A DNA stretch of 64,000 bases, taken from positions 63,286,991 to 63,350,990 of the forward strand of contig JALGPY010000003.1 in the NCBI GenBank assembly GCA_023055425.1, read 5' to 3'. Under the pieces are notes generated by a model. The model was not told the DNA's origin. It did not search any database and saw nothing but the letters and a program-made list of their open reading frames with translations. The position numbers were made by a program, and so were the translations under genes. This DNA is from Linanthus parryae (Eukaryota; Streptophyta; Magnoliopsida; Ericales; Polemoniaceae). Positions 22,136-32,653 of the stretch are shown piece by piece (position 1 is the first letter of the stretch; the number at the start of each line of letters is the position of its first letter).

Positions 22136-25106
22136 TAATATCATATATTCTCCATACAAAGAAGATAGTTGTATTACTTCATGAACCATAATGTAGGTGA
22201 GCATATTTTTTGGTTATATCACTTCACGGACTGTAATTTAGCTTACGGACCATAACCTAGCCCGGCATGAAATTCACAGACTGTATGAACAAGTGTTAAC
22301 CTGTACTACATCTTGATCTCCTGTGCTTGAATGATGTCACATAGATTCTACTATCACTTGCGTATACAGCATCTGTTATGCATAAATTTAAACGCTGGGG
22401 CATGTATTTTTCTGACGAATTTCAGAAGGCAGGGGTTTTGCGTAGTCATCCAAACATTTATGATCTACCCTCGAAAAAGTTTTCAGTGCATCATATCATA
22501 TTTTAGCTCTAACGGGTAGGTATGAGGATGCTTTATCTGTTCTTTTCATATTCTTACTTATTAGTAATACGGGTTTTGGGGACGCTGACAAATTCCCATA
22601 CTCTGGATAACAACGCATTATTCGTAGGGCTTCAAACCATGGATTTAATTAAGGAGTTACTGTATCACGCAATTTACAGTTTCATTTATGCACATGTTTG
22701 TACTTGGATCGCTGCCATGAACCACAAATCATGATAGGATCTTACGTTGAAAGATTAGATCAACAGCCCAGAGAAATCATGATGGGAGAATACACGAAGA
22801 ATTAGCCATTCTCACCTTGAAGATTGGAAGCCAAGCTAATGAAAACTTATAGGGTTGAAGCCATAGATAGATGCGTAGAACCAGTCATCGTACTCTTTCC
22901 TCGTAGCAATAACTTCAATATATTGTGCAACTGGTGATACGACGCAAAGAGATGCCTTGCACGACCATGGCTATCCCTATGTTCTCTTTGTGATTTAAGG
23001 CAAAGAGATGTGACAGTTTGAGTTGGCTGTTCCTTCTCTGGCTCCGCCACCTAATTTATTTGTATTTTTACTTTATGATTCTGGATTTTTCCGGATTGGA
23101 TTCTGAATAATTGCAGTTTGAAGGTGGAGACGATAGAGATGAAGAAGGAGACCATGCTCGGGCTTCCTGTCAAGAAAGCCTAGAAATTTGGAGATTTGTA
23201 AGGTACTTTCAGTTGCCTTGTTTGTTGGACGATTCCATTCCTTTTCATAATAAATAGATTTTGTTAGTTTTACATTAATCGTCACTTGGATCCGATATTG
23301 CCAATTTCCATAAAAATCCCCATAACTAATTCTGTAGGTTATTCTTATGTATATTCTTATGTGTATTGGATGAAGAAAAGGGAAGGATAAGCATGCTAAA
23401 GCTTAGTTGATCTAAGCATCATATGTCCAGTTTCATATCATGATATACGGTGAATACATGGAACTTACTTCCTTGGTTGCATGATACCCAAAAACTATTA
23501 GCTTAGCTTTGTCATAAGCGATTTCTTGTTGGTTCGTTCGAGAGTACATGTTAAATTTTCACTATATGAAATACAGTTATATATCGTACTGAATTTAAAT
23601 GGCATCTCATAGCTGAAATTTATTTCAGAATGCCTTGAATTTTTTTTTGCAGACACTGCACTCATATACTTTTGCTTGAGGGTATTATGTAGTTGAAACT
23701 CAAAGGAAACCATGCTTGAGGGTATTGTGTAGTTGAAGTGTTCCTCATGCAGAGCATATCCCTTAAAAACATATAGGAAACTCGGTGTAGAAATTCAAGA
23801 CAGAAAGGTATGCTTGCTGCATTTAGGGTCTTACCTACTAACTTAGCTACGCCATTCCATTATTTGTGAGCATTTGGACGAAATCATGTCCAGTGACCCA
23901 TGTCCGAACTCACCATTTGAAGAATAGTAAGATTATAAGGCAAAGAAAGAGGGGGAGACTTAGGTAGTAGAGTCTTACCTGCTAAAAGGAACTTGAAAAT
24001 TACTTCGTGGACCTCACAGAGATATATGTTTGACAGAGAGGCCACCTGGTGCAAAAAGTAGCATGGTTGTCACCGTAACTGGAATCAGACAAAACTGAGT
24101 CAAATGAAAAGAACATTGGTTTTCAAATAAAGGCTGAAGGGTAATTTCGTTTTCTGGAGGTGACTTTAAAGTTTAAACTTGATCCTTTGGAGCCGGATCA
24201 CTGAGTCAAATGAAAAGAACATTGGTTTTCACATAAAGGCTGAAGGGTAATTTCGTTTTCTGGTGGTGACTTTAAAGTTTAAACTTGATCCTTTGGAGCC
24301 AGATCAGTTTGTTGGTGGTTGGTTTCCTACCCTTTCTTTGTGGAGTCTGAGGGATGGCAAGGTGATGCTGATGTCGAATATAAATTCTTCGAATTTCATA
24401 CTTGATGGTGCTAGGCTTAATTCGTCGAGTCTCAGTACTGGAATTATTGGACTGCGAGTGTTGAATCTTTTATCTGGGGTGGAGTAAGTGAGAAAGCACC
24501 TATGTCCAGCTGCACCGTAAATGTCCAATCGAGCTAATGGTGAATGTTGCAACACCATGTCTTTGATGGACCTTTAATGCCCTCCCCATATTCGTAAAAA
24601 GAGAAACTCCACGAATGGATCATACCGTCGCATAGGTGGGTGAGCCAGGGACCACTGGTTGGCTTGCACGAAGTCCACGAAAGCCTACCACTTCTTAGTT
24701 GTAGGCCAGGACGGTAGGTTTTGCATTCTTTGATAGTCTCTTATACCACCTTTTCCACCTTGAGAACTTCTTGATTGCTAAGGGTTCCAAGGAGGAAGTT
24801 GTTGGGTAAGAGACAGTAAAAGAATACAAAAACCCTCCACCCAGACCTATAATTGAGATGTGGTAAGCTTTCATGTCCATTCTCTGGCAGTACAATCAAA
24901 TGATAATTTTGAGAAGATTGTAGGATTTAAGTATTAATAAGTAGTGTCTTGTTTAGCCTAAACCATGTTTCAATAGAAAGGTGTAAGTACCCATGCTTGC
25001 CACATTATCAGTGATGCTAATAATTTAATTTGTTAATAGTAATAAACAAGTACTGATTTTTTGTTTAACTGTAACTCTGTAAGTAGTTCCAATTGGTTCT
25101 TTTCAG
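22136..25106. other. Helitron interior, unassigned, with a tandem duplication
   Basis: Contains the 106-bp duplication at 24095-24306. Minus-strand frame 22847-23050 and plus-strand frame 24263-24487 are open but match nothing I know. No support for a gene. Confidence 0.35.
24095..24306. repeat. Direct tandem duplication, two 106-bp copies
   Basis: 24095-24200 and 24201-24306 are head-to-tail copies beginning CTGAGTCAAATGAAAAG; they differ at only about three positions (for example AAATAA/ACATAA, GGAGG/GGTGG, CCGG/CCAG). Confidence 0.93.
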
Positions 25107-25890
25107 TTTGCTCAGAACCCTGGAAGCTTGAACGAAGAGCTCACGGCTAATCTTCCACAAATAGAGGAGGTGCGGAAGAGGAAAAAGTGAACGAAGGAAC
25201 CAATTTGTTGAAGTTCTTGAGCAAATACAGAAAATTTCAAGTGAGATACTGAGGGCTTGCTTGGGCACAATTGTAGATGAAGCAGTTCGCTCATTGAGAA
25301 AACTAGAAGAACTGCACAGAGAGCTCGAGGCTCTTCAAAAGGAGAAGGTAATACTTCCCTCATGCTTAAGTTACCGTTTGATTTCCTTATTATGTTAGCA
25401 CATCCTTAAAATTTTACTTGGGTGTTTGATCACATGCAGAGTGACCGCCTGAAGCAGGTGTTAGAGCTTCTAAATACTATAAACTCCCTGTGTTTGGTGC
25501 TTGGAGCAGAATTCATACAAACAGTGAGTGAGGTTCATCCTACATTAGGTAGTGAGTCAGAAGGTTCCAAGAGCATAAGCAACCAAACTCTCGAACAGTT
25601 GTGAATCGCAAATCAACGGTTGAGAGAGGTCAAACTTCACAGAATGCAGAGGGTAAATAATTGATCAAAGTTGTCCTGTCTGTGATTTTCTTTTCTCCTT
25701 TGAATTGTACATTTATTTATGTTTTAAATTCTTGCAGCTCCAACACCTTGGAACTTCAATGTTGGAGCTTTGGAATTTGATGGACACCACTTGAGGAGCA
25801 ACAGATGTTTCAAACTGTTACCTGTAACGTAGCTGCCTCAGAACACAAGATAGATTAGCCCAACATACTCTATGTGGAGTTCGTGGACAA
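25107..25890 (+). pseudogene. Captured MAP65 microtubule-associated protein fragment (three exons)
   Basis: Exons 25107-25347 (GSLNEELTANLPQIEEVRKR, then in another frame RRNQFVEVLEQIQKISSEI and LRKLEELHRELEALQKEK), 25440-25652 (SDRLKQVLELLNTINSLC, SEVHPTLG, EGSKSISNQTLEQL) and 25738-25890 (MLELWNLMDT, LEEQQMFQTVTCNVAASEHK). These are consecutive stretches of the plant MAP65 spectrin-like region, which crosslinks antiparallel microtubules. There is a frameshift in the first exon, an in-frame TGA at 25602 and one missing base near 25797, so it is a pseudogene. Confidence 0.87.
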
Positions 25891-25969
25891 AGTAAGTTTT
25901 GGAAACTGAGTTTTGTTGCAACTGCTTTGAGGATCATCTACCTTTTATATTTGTGAGCAGAAAATAACA

Positions 25970-26360
25970 AATAAAATGCCTCTGTAAGTAGAGGAAGAAT
26001 AAACTAATTGAACCACCGAAGAATGTTCCTCAACGTCCTCCACAATGGAACATTTCTCTTAAGTCCACAAAGCAGCAAGAAGTGATTGTTGAAGAATAGA
26101 AATCTGATAAACCTGAAGACTCTGAAGAACTGTCCAAACAAGAAATCTCCCTTCCCACCCGTAGCTTCATGCCCTTCCTCAAGAAGAAGAAAGCGGGGAA
26201 ACCACCATCATCTCAAGCAGATCTCCTAGAATAATACGGTAATTGCGCACTGGATCTTAAGGATATCGCAATAAAAAAGCTTCAAATCGTATGAACTGTT
26301 TTAACTGTGGCAAGATAGGACACGTACCTAGAGAGTATGCTAGATGGAAAAGGGAATAAG
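25970..26360 (+). pseudogene. Gag-like fragment with a degenerate CCHC zinc knuckle
   Basis: After PPKNVPQRPPQW and PTRSFMPFLKKKKAGKPPSS a frame reads NCFNCGKIGHVPREYARW: a C-x2-C-x4-H-x4-C knuckle with its last Cys replaced by Tyr. Such knuckles occur in retroelement gag proteins and in some cellular RNA-binding proteins. Too short and broken to assign further. Confidence 0.4.
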
Positions 26361-26382
26361 TTTTTGTCCTAGAGAGAGTGGC

Positions 26383-26385
<3 letters not shown>

Positions 26386-26467
<82 letters not shown>
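26386..26467. repeat. (TA)n microsatellite, about 41 units
   Basis: Pure alternating TA. Likely length-variable. Confidence 0.97.
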
Positions 26468-26470
<3 letters not shown>

Positions 26471-26589
26471 TTTTGTCTTATTAACTTAAATTCTGCGTAA
26501 AGCAGAGACAGAGAGTAGGAGGAAGGGGACGAGAGCTTCAGACACAAAGAAGAGAGGCGGATCGAATCAAGGGGCTTCTTCCATACGAC

Positions 26590-27440
26590 TTGGTTTCTCT
26601 CTCATTTTGTGCCACTATCTCAGTCCAATAGCGGTGGTGCTTGTACAATGGTTGATCACTTTGATGCCGAACCCTCATCTCCGAAACCCTCATCGCACTA
26701 CCAGAAAGCTCCCAGTTTCCGGAACCCTCTCGATACGGCGAATTGTCAGCCATGGCAGCGCCATGCGGCAACAACACCAGACACGGAGACGGCTCATCTT
26801 ACCACTGACTGGAATGGAATTCGAGCTAGGGACAACAGTTTTATCTCCTTTTGGGTCATTAAAGAAGCTTAATGTATGATGCGTTTTCTTTGTTTTAATC
26901 ACGATATTTGGGTTTGCTTCCGAGAGACCTCCAATGGGTTATTGTTTCCGGATTTTTGGACAGGTTAACCAAACACTGTTTTTGTTCATTTGATGTGAGG
27001 CGAAAGGAGGAGGAGAAGAGGGCTCATGAAGTAAGGCTCATGTTGCATTCATTTTTTCTGCATTGCTATATCCGCAAGAACTGTCAAAATTAATGGATTA
27101 CTCATCAGTTCATGATACTAATTTCAGATTTTCGGAAACCCTTACGCTTTCTTGCTAATTCGGTGAGGGGTTTTTCCAATCCGACTTACCCATATGAATT
27201 TTGATCCTCCTAGAGCTACAACTTGCTCCAATTTTTTTGAATTGTTCTGTGGGCATTGAGTTTTGAGTATTCTAGTGAATGTTTGATTTGCATTTGGGTC
27301 TTATTTTGTGGTTTGACTAATGAATTTGGACAGGACAAGTTCGCCAGCCAAGAAGCAAACCTTTTGATGAATTCCAAAGCTGGAGCACTCAAGAGCTTCC
27401 TAATCGGGGTTGCTGCTGGAGGATCCATCTCTTGGTTAGG
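26590..27440 (+). pseudogene. Unidentified captured exons
   Basis: Three candidate exons: 26649-26872 (MVDHFDAEPSSPKPSSHYQK and on), about 26990-27030 (RRKEEEKRAHE up to GT), and 27330-27440 (FASQEANLLMNSKAGALKSF, then LIGVAAGGSISWL up to GT). The last looks like the start of a membrane segment. I do not recognise the gene(s); they may be the front exons of the TPR gene that follows, or a separate capture. Confidence 0.4.
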
Positions 27441-28425
27441 TACCATGCATACATTGCAATCCTGGTGTCCTTTATTTCTCAAGCTTTGTTAGGCAGCTCA
27501 ATACTTATGTAAGTTTGCATCAAATCGTCATCTGTTTATTTTCCCTTTCTCAAATTTGGCTTCTGTCATGTTCATAAAAGAAAAAGCTAGAATATTTCAG
27601 ATTTAATCATTTCTCTTCATGTTGTGATGCACCTGATCTTTTCTTTCTTTCCTTGGGGTTTTTAATGGGTTTTAAACTTATAGATCTTTCCTCATTTGAA
27701 ACACAATTCTAAGGTGGAGATATTTTTTTCAATAAGAAACCAGTTCTTTCCACATATATAGACTTGGGATTAATTGTTTGTGGTCATTGGCAATAGACAA
27801 AGTCAGGGACCTTCTGATGTAATGCAAATTTGTAGAAATTTTCTTCATTGGAATTGATTGATGGCAAGAAACGAAATACGCGAATATAGTACTTTTCGAG
27901 TACTAAATCTAAAATGCTCGAATTTGTAGCTGTTTGGCTATGTTAGAACTGGCGATTTGTAGCTATTTTCCAAGAATATACACATAAAAAGTGAAAAGTA
28001 ACTACTGAGTATTTGGTCTTGTTAAATGTGAGAAAAGGAAAAGATTTTTTGTACTATACACACCATGGTGTTACAATGCAGAATGCACCTTATTTCATAA
28101 AGTTCCTCCCTATTAAACGCAATAAAATTTTGGATAAATACTTATTGCATCTTTGACATGTCAAGGGAGTCTTAGCCACATTTTTAAGCCTCCTACATTG
28201 ACAACTGTATGTTCAGCCAGGTAAAGATCATATTCTATATTCTAGGCAGCTTGTACAAATACCGCCTTGTAATCCTTCCGGAGTTCAAATGATGCTTTTC
28301 ATTCCCCTCACCTTGTAAGAAATGTTTTTGGGAGATGATAGAAAGCAGTTTTGATACACTGGGGGTATGCTGCATGGAATTAAGTCTGATTTTTTATTTA
28401 TACTTTTTTTATTTTCCTTTGGAAG
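27441..28425. other. Helitron interior, probable intron
   Basis: AT-rich sequence without recognisable coding potential between two groups of captured exons. Confidence 0.4.
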
Positions 28426-29118
28426 GGCAACAAAGGCAATTGAGATGTATCGTCGTGTGATATTGGAAAATAGCAAAGGTGCGTAAACTGAGGATTTGGT
28501 AGTGCCCTTACTCGGCATTGGGAACATTTTAATGAAGGAAGAAGGAGCTATGGATGCGGATAATCCTTTCACTAGGTATTGCATCCGATTTATTTACGTT
28601 GCAGTGTTCGTGATTACTGTATCATACGTATTTGTATTTGTCGTTACCTTTTGTGCATATCTGCCGGATTCTCGACATGTATATAAAGTTATATAGGGAG
28701 AAAGATGAAACAGTTGCGATGGCTATGACTTCTTTGGTTCATGTGAAATGTGCAAAAGGTGAACTCAGTGGGTTTTCATGTTCTCAAATTACCTGTTGAT
28801 GTTCTTGAGTACGTACGGTCTTGTTTATCTGACTACTGGCATGACACAGCTCAAGGTTACTGAGAGCTGCATATGATATTGATGCAAAGTTATACAACTT
28901 GAGACAATAATCAACTCTGTAGATTGAAAAATAGTTCACAAAGATACATTTCATATTTGTAAGAGGTCATGTTTCTTGCAGGGAATGCTGATGAAGCCAT
29001 GGATCTGTACAGAAGGCCCCTTCAGATTCTCAAGGATTTGAGAAGGAGGCCCTCAGATGACAAAATGATTGAAAAAATGCAGATTGATTTGGCTGAGTTG
29101 CTACACATAGCAGGAAAG
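28426..29118 (+). pseudogene. Captured tetratricopeptide-repeat (TPR) protein fragment
   Basis: Exon 28426-28575 reads ATKAIEMYRRVILENSKG, a stop, then TEDLVVPLLGIGNILMKEEG; about 28680-28758 reads YREKDETVAMAMTSLVHVKC; 28981-29118 reads GNADEAMDLYRRPLQILKD and MIEKMQIDLAELLHIAGK. The pattern is of consecutive TPR/kinesin-light-chain-like repeats of a plant protein. The in-frame TAA at 28487 marks it as a pseudogene. The exact parent gene is uncertain. Confidence 0.72.
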
Positions 29119-29372
29119 TAATTGAATATGCATATAGTTTATGCCACTCAACTATGTACCCTCCGAGTTTCTGATTTTGTTACGGAACTGACAGATAAGT
29201 CTCGAGTCTTGCCCAGTTGCTTCTGACAGTTTGTAATAGTAATGTAATGATATAGCATATTTGCTTACAATGTGTACTATCCTAGCAATGACACTGAACC
29301 CATCTTAGCTGCTACTAAGAACTGAATATCCCACTCCGCCCTTTCAGCTACGCAGATCACGTCAAGGCCACA

Positions 29373-29403
29373 CCGCGCGCAACGCGCGCGGGGTGGAACC
29401 TAG
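29373..29403 (+). terminator. Helitron 3' terminal hairpin and CTAG end
   Basis: Stem CCGCGCGC (29373-29380), loop AAC, stem GCGCGCGG (29384-29391), then GGTGGAAC and CTAG (29400-29403). This is the Helitron replication-termination signal layout. Confidence 0.93.
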
Positions 29404-30336
29404 TATCTTATGATCCAATTGTAGGTACAAATCAAGAAATCGGTTCATTCTGGAAAAGAATTCACACAGCTATGTACAACATACTTGATTCCGATGCACA
29501 ACGCCGCCCCAATCACCGCAGGACTGAACAAGCCTGCGTTTCGCGCTTTAAAAGGCACATAAAAGAGCCGTGTATGGAATGGAAAGAGGCTATGGGAAAG
29601 GCTCGTGATCTCCATGCGACGGGAAAAAATCTTATAGACGAAGTAAGTATTGGCTACTAGTACTTTGTACCACTTTCATGTATACAAATGTTATTATTAC
29701 TAATATTTTTTGTCAACAGTATAACGCAGCGCATCGATTTTACAAGAATAAGACGAAAAAACAATTCCAGATGCAACATTGTTGGGAGATTTTGAAACAC
29801 ACGATTCTATTTCAGCCAACTGCAAACATTGAACGACTTTATGCTACTCAAGAATTCCCACCTTATGGTACCCAAGAAATGCCACCTTATGCTAGTCAAG
29901 AAATGCCGATGCCCCAGTTCAACTCACAGGCACAACCTGGCGAAGAAGGGGTTGGAGTACCAAATCCAATGTTTGGTGTGACCAGTTCCAGACCTACAGG
30001 AAGAGACAAATCCAAACAGAGAGGGAAGGCTACTGCAAGCACTTCCAACAACGCAATAGCTGATCAAATCAGTGCATTGATTGAGTAAAACAATAAAATT
30101 GCAGCTGCGCTCGTGTCAGGCATGAAGAAATACGTAGGATGAATGAGATAAACAATTCAAACAGGAGAGCGGATAATTTTATGGAAATTAAGTCTATGGA
30201 TTGCTCTCCATTCACCCCTGATACAAAAACTTTATTACTCACAAACAAGAGCACAAATGCGTGCTGGCTTGATGCCACGCGAACTATTTGGAGATGGTGG
30301 TGGCGAATCATCAAACAATGGTTCAACCAACCTCAG
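29404..30336 (+). pseudogene. Harbinger second gene (Myb/SANT-like), 3' piece after the Helitron
   Basis: Continues the SANT-like domain (SYDPIVGTNQEIGSFWKRIH, then CVSRFKRHIKEPCMEWKEA). A GT-AG intron spans 29643-29719 with compatible phase. The next exon (29720-30088) encodes YNAAHRFYKNKTKKQFQ and a Pro/Gln/Met-rich linker. A TAA at 30086-30088 sits where the following frame goes on with NNKIAAALVSGMKK, so it is best read as a nonsense change of CAA. At least two small indels follow before the C-terminal part (SPFTPDTKTLLLT, then a shifted frame ending near 30336). This protein would recruit the transposase to the TIRs; here it is broken by the Helitron and by point damage. Confidence 0.85.
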
Positions 30337-30827
30337 TGACTATTGAGTCTCAATCATTCGCTTGAATAATTTTATGTTTATTTATATTTTCTTATGAGTT
30401 TCTGAATAATGTTTTTATGGTAGCTTAATTTTTATTTCATTAGCATTGTGGCTTTCAGCGTCAGTAATGTTTTTTTTTAATGTTTTATCTATGTTTTTGT
30501 ATTATTAATGCAACGTTTTTTTAAATGTTTATCCCATGTTTATTAATGTCTATGTTTTTTAATGCTTATATTTATTCTCAAAATTTCATAAGATAAAATA
30601 ACATTAGTCAATAATAGTGCAATTAATAAAAAATATAGGGTTGAGGTTGTCTTATTGACTAAAGTTGGGGTGTTTAGTGTATTTAACTATATGGTAGTGT
30701 AGTTTCAATAAAATATAATAGAAGGGGAGGAATAGTGTTTTGACTGTTGCAGCTATTAGGGTAGAATTGTAAATATTAAGAACATTAATAGTGGGGTAAG
30801 GTGGGGACACGTGGGCTGGGGGGAGCT
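30337..30827. other. Harbinger right subterminal region
   Basis: AT-rich, with TTTTTAATGTTTAT-type repeats at 30470-30560 and a GTGGGG-rich stretch just before the TIR. No gene. Confidence 0.55.
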
Positions 30828-30844
30828 CACTGCTGTGGGTGGTC
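30828..30844 (-). repeat. Harbinger right terminal inverted repeat
   Basis: CACTGCTGTGGGTGGTC, followed by the TAA target duplication at 30845-30847. Confidence 0.92.
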
Positions 30845-30847
30845 TAA

Positions 30848-31209
30848 GCGGTGAGTGTTGGCTAGCCCGTCCTCAGCGTCGGCGTCTGTCCAGTAGAAAA
30901 TTTGGTGTTGAGCCGGCTTGTGAATTCGAATTACGGAATTAGTGATCATACCCTGCCTGGTTGACTTTGTATGAATTATTGACTTCAGTTGAGGGTAAAA
31001 TATGTTATTAATAAAAAACCAGGTAAAAGACAAAAACCATCCTCCGTGTTTAGAATATATACAAAAATGACCCTCGTATTTGGGGATATACAAAAATCAC
31101 TCATGACAATGACGGCAGTTAGACAATCACCACCCCTCTGTTGGTGTCAGTCAGTAGAGGGTGCAATATGACTTTTTTATGACAATTTTTCCCCTATACA
31201 TGAGGTATA
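30848..31209. other. Sequence between Harbinger and copia B
   Basis: The first 60 bp are GC-rich and should be the displaced upstream flank of the SSB gene. 31020-31130 contains two similar stretches (AAAATGACC-TCGTATTTGGGGATATACAAAAATCA-type), probably part of another repeat. Confidence 0.4.
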
Positions 31210-32603
31210 GGGTTTTGATGCAGGTAACGCAGTGGAATAAAAATGAATCAATCTTGCTCAAAGCCCTCCACGGATCGCAGACAAGCTTTTCATTACATGA
31301 AGAAAGAAGATAATTGCGTACCTTAGTTTGTGTGATCACTATGAAGAACTGTGTCTTCCTCTCTACGTGTATCCACACATTGGATTAGTAGCTGGAATCC
31401 TTCTCCACGCGTAGTCCTAGCAACGGAAGAAGGAGGGAAGATATCACGCAAAACGGAGCACCAAGGTCGCGTGCCTAGGGAGGCCGACGGCTTGGAGCGG
31501 CGGTCAGGGTTGGGGCTTTGGCCTCAAATCTTGTCTCTCTCCTTACTTTGTTATGTTCTCTCAATAATTACACACACTTCAAAAAAACAACAAGCTAGGT
31601 GACCTTTATATAGTTAATATATCCTTGTTAATTACATAATTTCCCCAATACTAATAATGTCCATACATTGATTAGTCCACCTTGCAAATTAGTCCTACTA
31701 ACTTTGCTCGTGGTTGCGTTTAGATCATTTTGATTAATTAATCATACTAATTAATGTCCATATCCAGTTTAATCCATATGGTGTGTGACCCCATAGGTTT
31801 ATACTTAGTTGGTAGTAACTATTACTAACATAGAGAGCGGTGTCTAGCAACACATCTATGTCACCCAACTAATAAAAATAATCAGCGATTCGACAAATCT
31901 TGTGCGCAATGTTACCGTGTTGCATTATCCCTTTTCTCCATATCCAGATTAGATACGAGACATAATTGTCACACTCGTATATCCATTCCATAGTTTCTCG
32001 ATCCTGGGAATATGCTTCTCCATGCGGATAACAACAATATCCCATATTGATTTATCTGAGTCTGGCCAGACATTCTATGAGCACCATCCCTCGAGTGGCT
32101 CGTGGATATTTTCTCCCATTATGTGGGAGGGACAAATCCTCTCTACATCACTACCATCTCTCATCTTGCTTCCTATCATGCCAGATAACTATCTTTATAG
32201 TTAGCCGGTTAAGGCGCAACGTTTGACAAAATGAAAGCATGATATTTCACAGCTAGAGTATCTAGTGACTTCAAGTCTAAGGATTACAACACCATTAGCA
32301 CTACGAGAAAGCACTTGTGACATTAAAATAACTTAATGTAGCCTTCTCGTTGTGGGTCAATCCAGTATGTCATTACTCCTAATTCATACCCATGTGTTGG
32401 ACTCGATATCTCCATATCAATCTACCCACATACTAGTCTATAGTGATTGTCGTTTTAATAAATATAATGGATTAGGGATATTTAAGATAAACAACACAGT
32501 GTAATCTAAGGACTTCATTATATTAAATATCTGCATAAATAATAAACGAGTATTCTAGCCAAACAATGATCATACTAAATTTAGATTGCCTCTAGGGCAC
32601 CTA
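31210..32603 (-). repeat. 3' LTR of copia B
   Basis: Matches the copia A LTRs along its length (GGGTTTTGA-GCAGGTAACGCAG, CCACGGATCG, TCCCTCGAGTGGC, CCTTCTCGTTGTGGGTCAATCCAG, CCTCTAGGG) but is more diverged. The outermost TGTT and the first bases next to the polypurine tract are missing or changed. Confidence 0.8.
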
Positions 32604-32653
32604 ATCACTTGCACAAGAGCCAATCTGGTGCATCTTGTGTGCCTATAGATCTA

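Larger units (their letters stand above)
13073..29403 (+). mobile_element. Non-autonomous Helitron, 16.3 kb, carrying host gene fragments
   Basis: The 5' end TCTTACTACCTATATAAAAG and the 3' end CTAG fit plant Helitrons. An 8-bp-stem hairpin lies 8 bases before CTAG. The insertion is between A (13072) and T (29404) with no target duplication, as expected for rolling-circle insertion. Deleting it restores the interrupted Harbinger reading frame exactly. No Rep/helicase reading frame was found inside, so it would need a partner element. The interior holds exons with introns of at least six host genes, all on the Helitron's plus strand, mostly with frameshifts or stops. Confidence 0.92.
10460..30844. 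mobile_element. PIF/Harbinger DNA transposon (20.4 kb with nested Helitron; about 4.05 kb without it)
   Basis: Ends are a perfect 17-bp terminal inverted repeat: GACCACCCACAGCAGTG at 10460-10476 and its inverse at 30828-30844. It is flanked by the direct duplication TAA at 10457-10459 and 30845-30847, the 3-bp target duplication expected for PIF/Harbinger. It carries the usual two genes in convergent-outward arrangement: transposase on minus (11013-12239) and a Myb/SANT-like gene on plus (13000-13072 continued at 29404). The second gene is split by a Helitron and further damaged, so the element is probably no longer autonomous, although its transposase could still act on related MITEs. Confidence 0.9.

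Noticed and set aside
22847..23050. Minus-strand 67-codon frame MAEPEKEQPTQ...
   Set aside because: Open but without recognised homology or splice context; left unassigned.
26257..26547. Minus-strand frame with a long Tyr/Ile repeat
   Set aside because: It is translation through the (TA)n microsatellite.
13073..29403. A real multi-exon host gene instead of a Helitron
   Set aside because: The exons come from unrelated families with frameshifts and stops, and the ends and frame restoration fit a Helitron.
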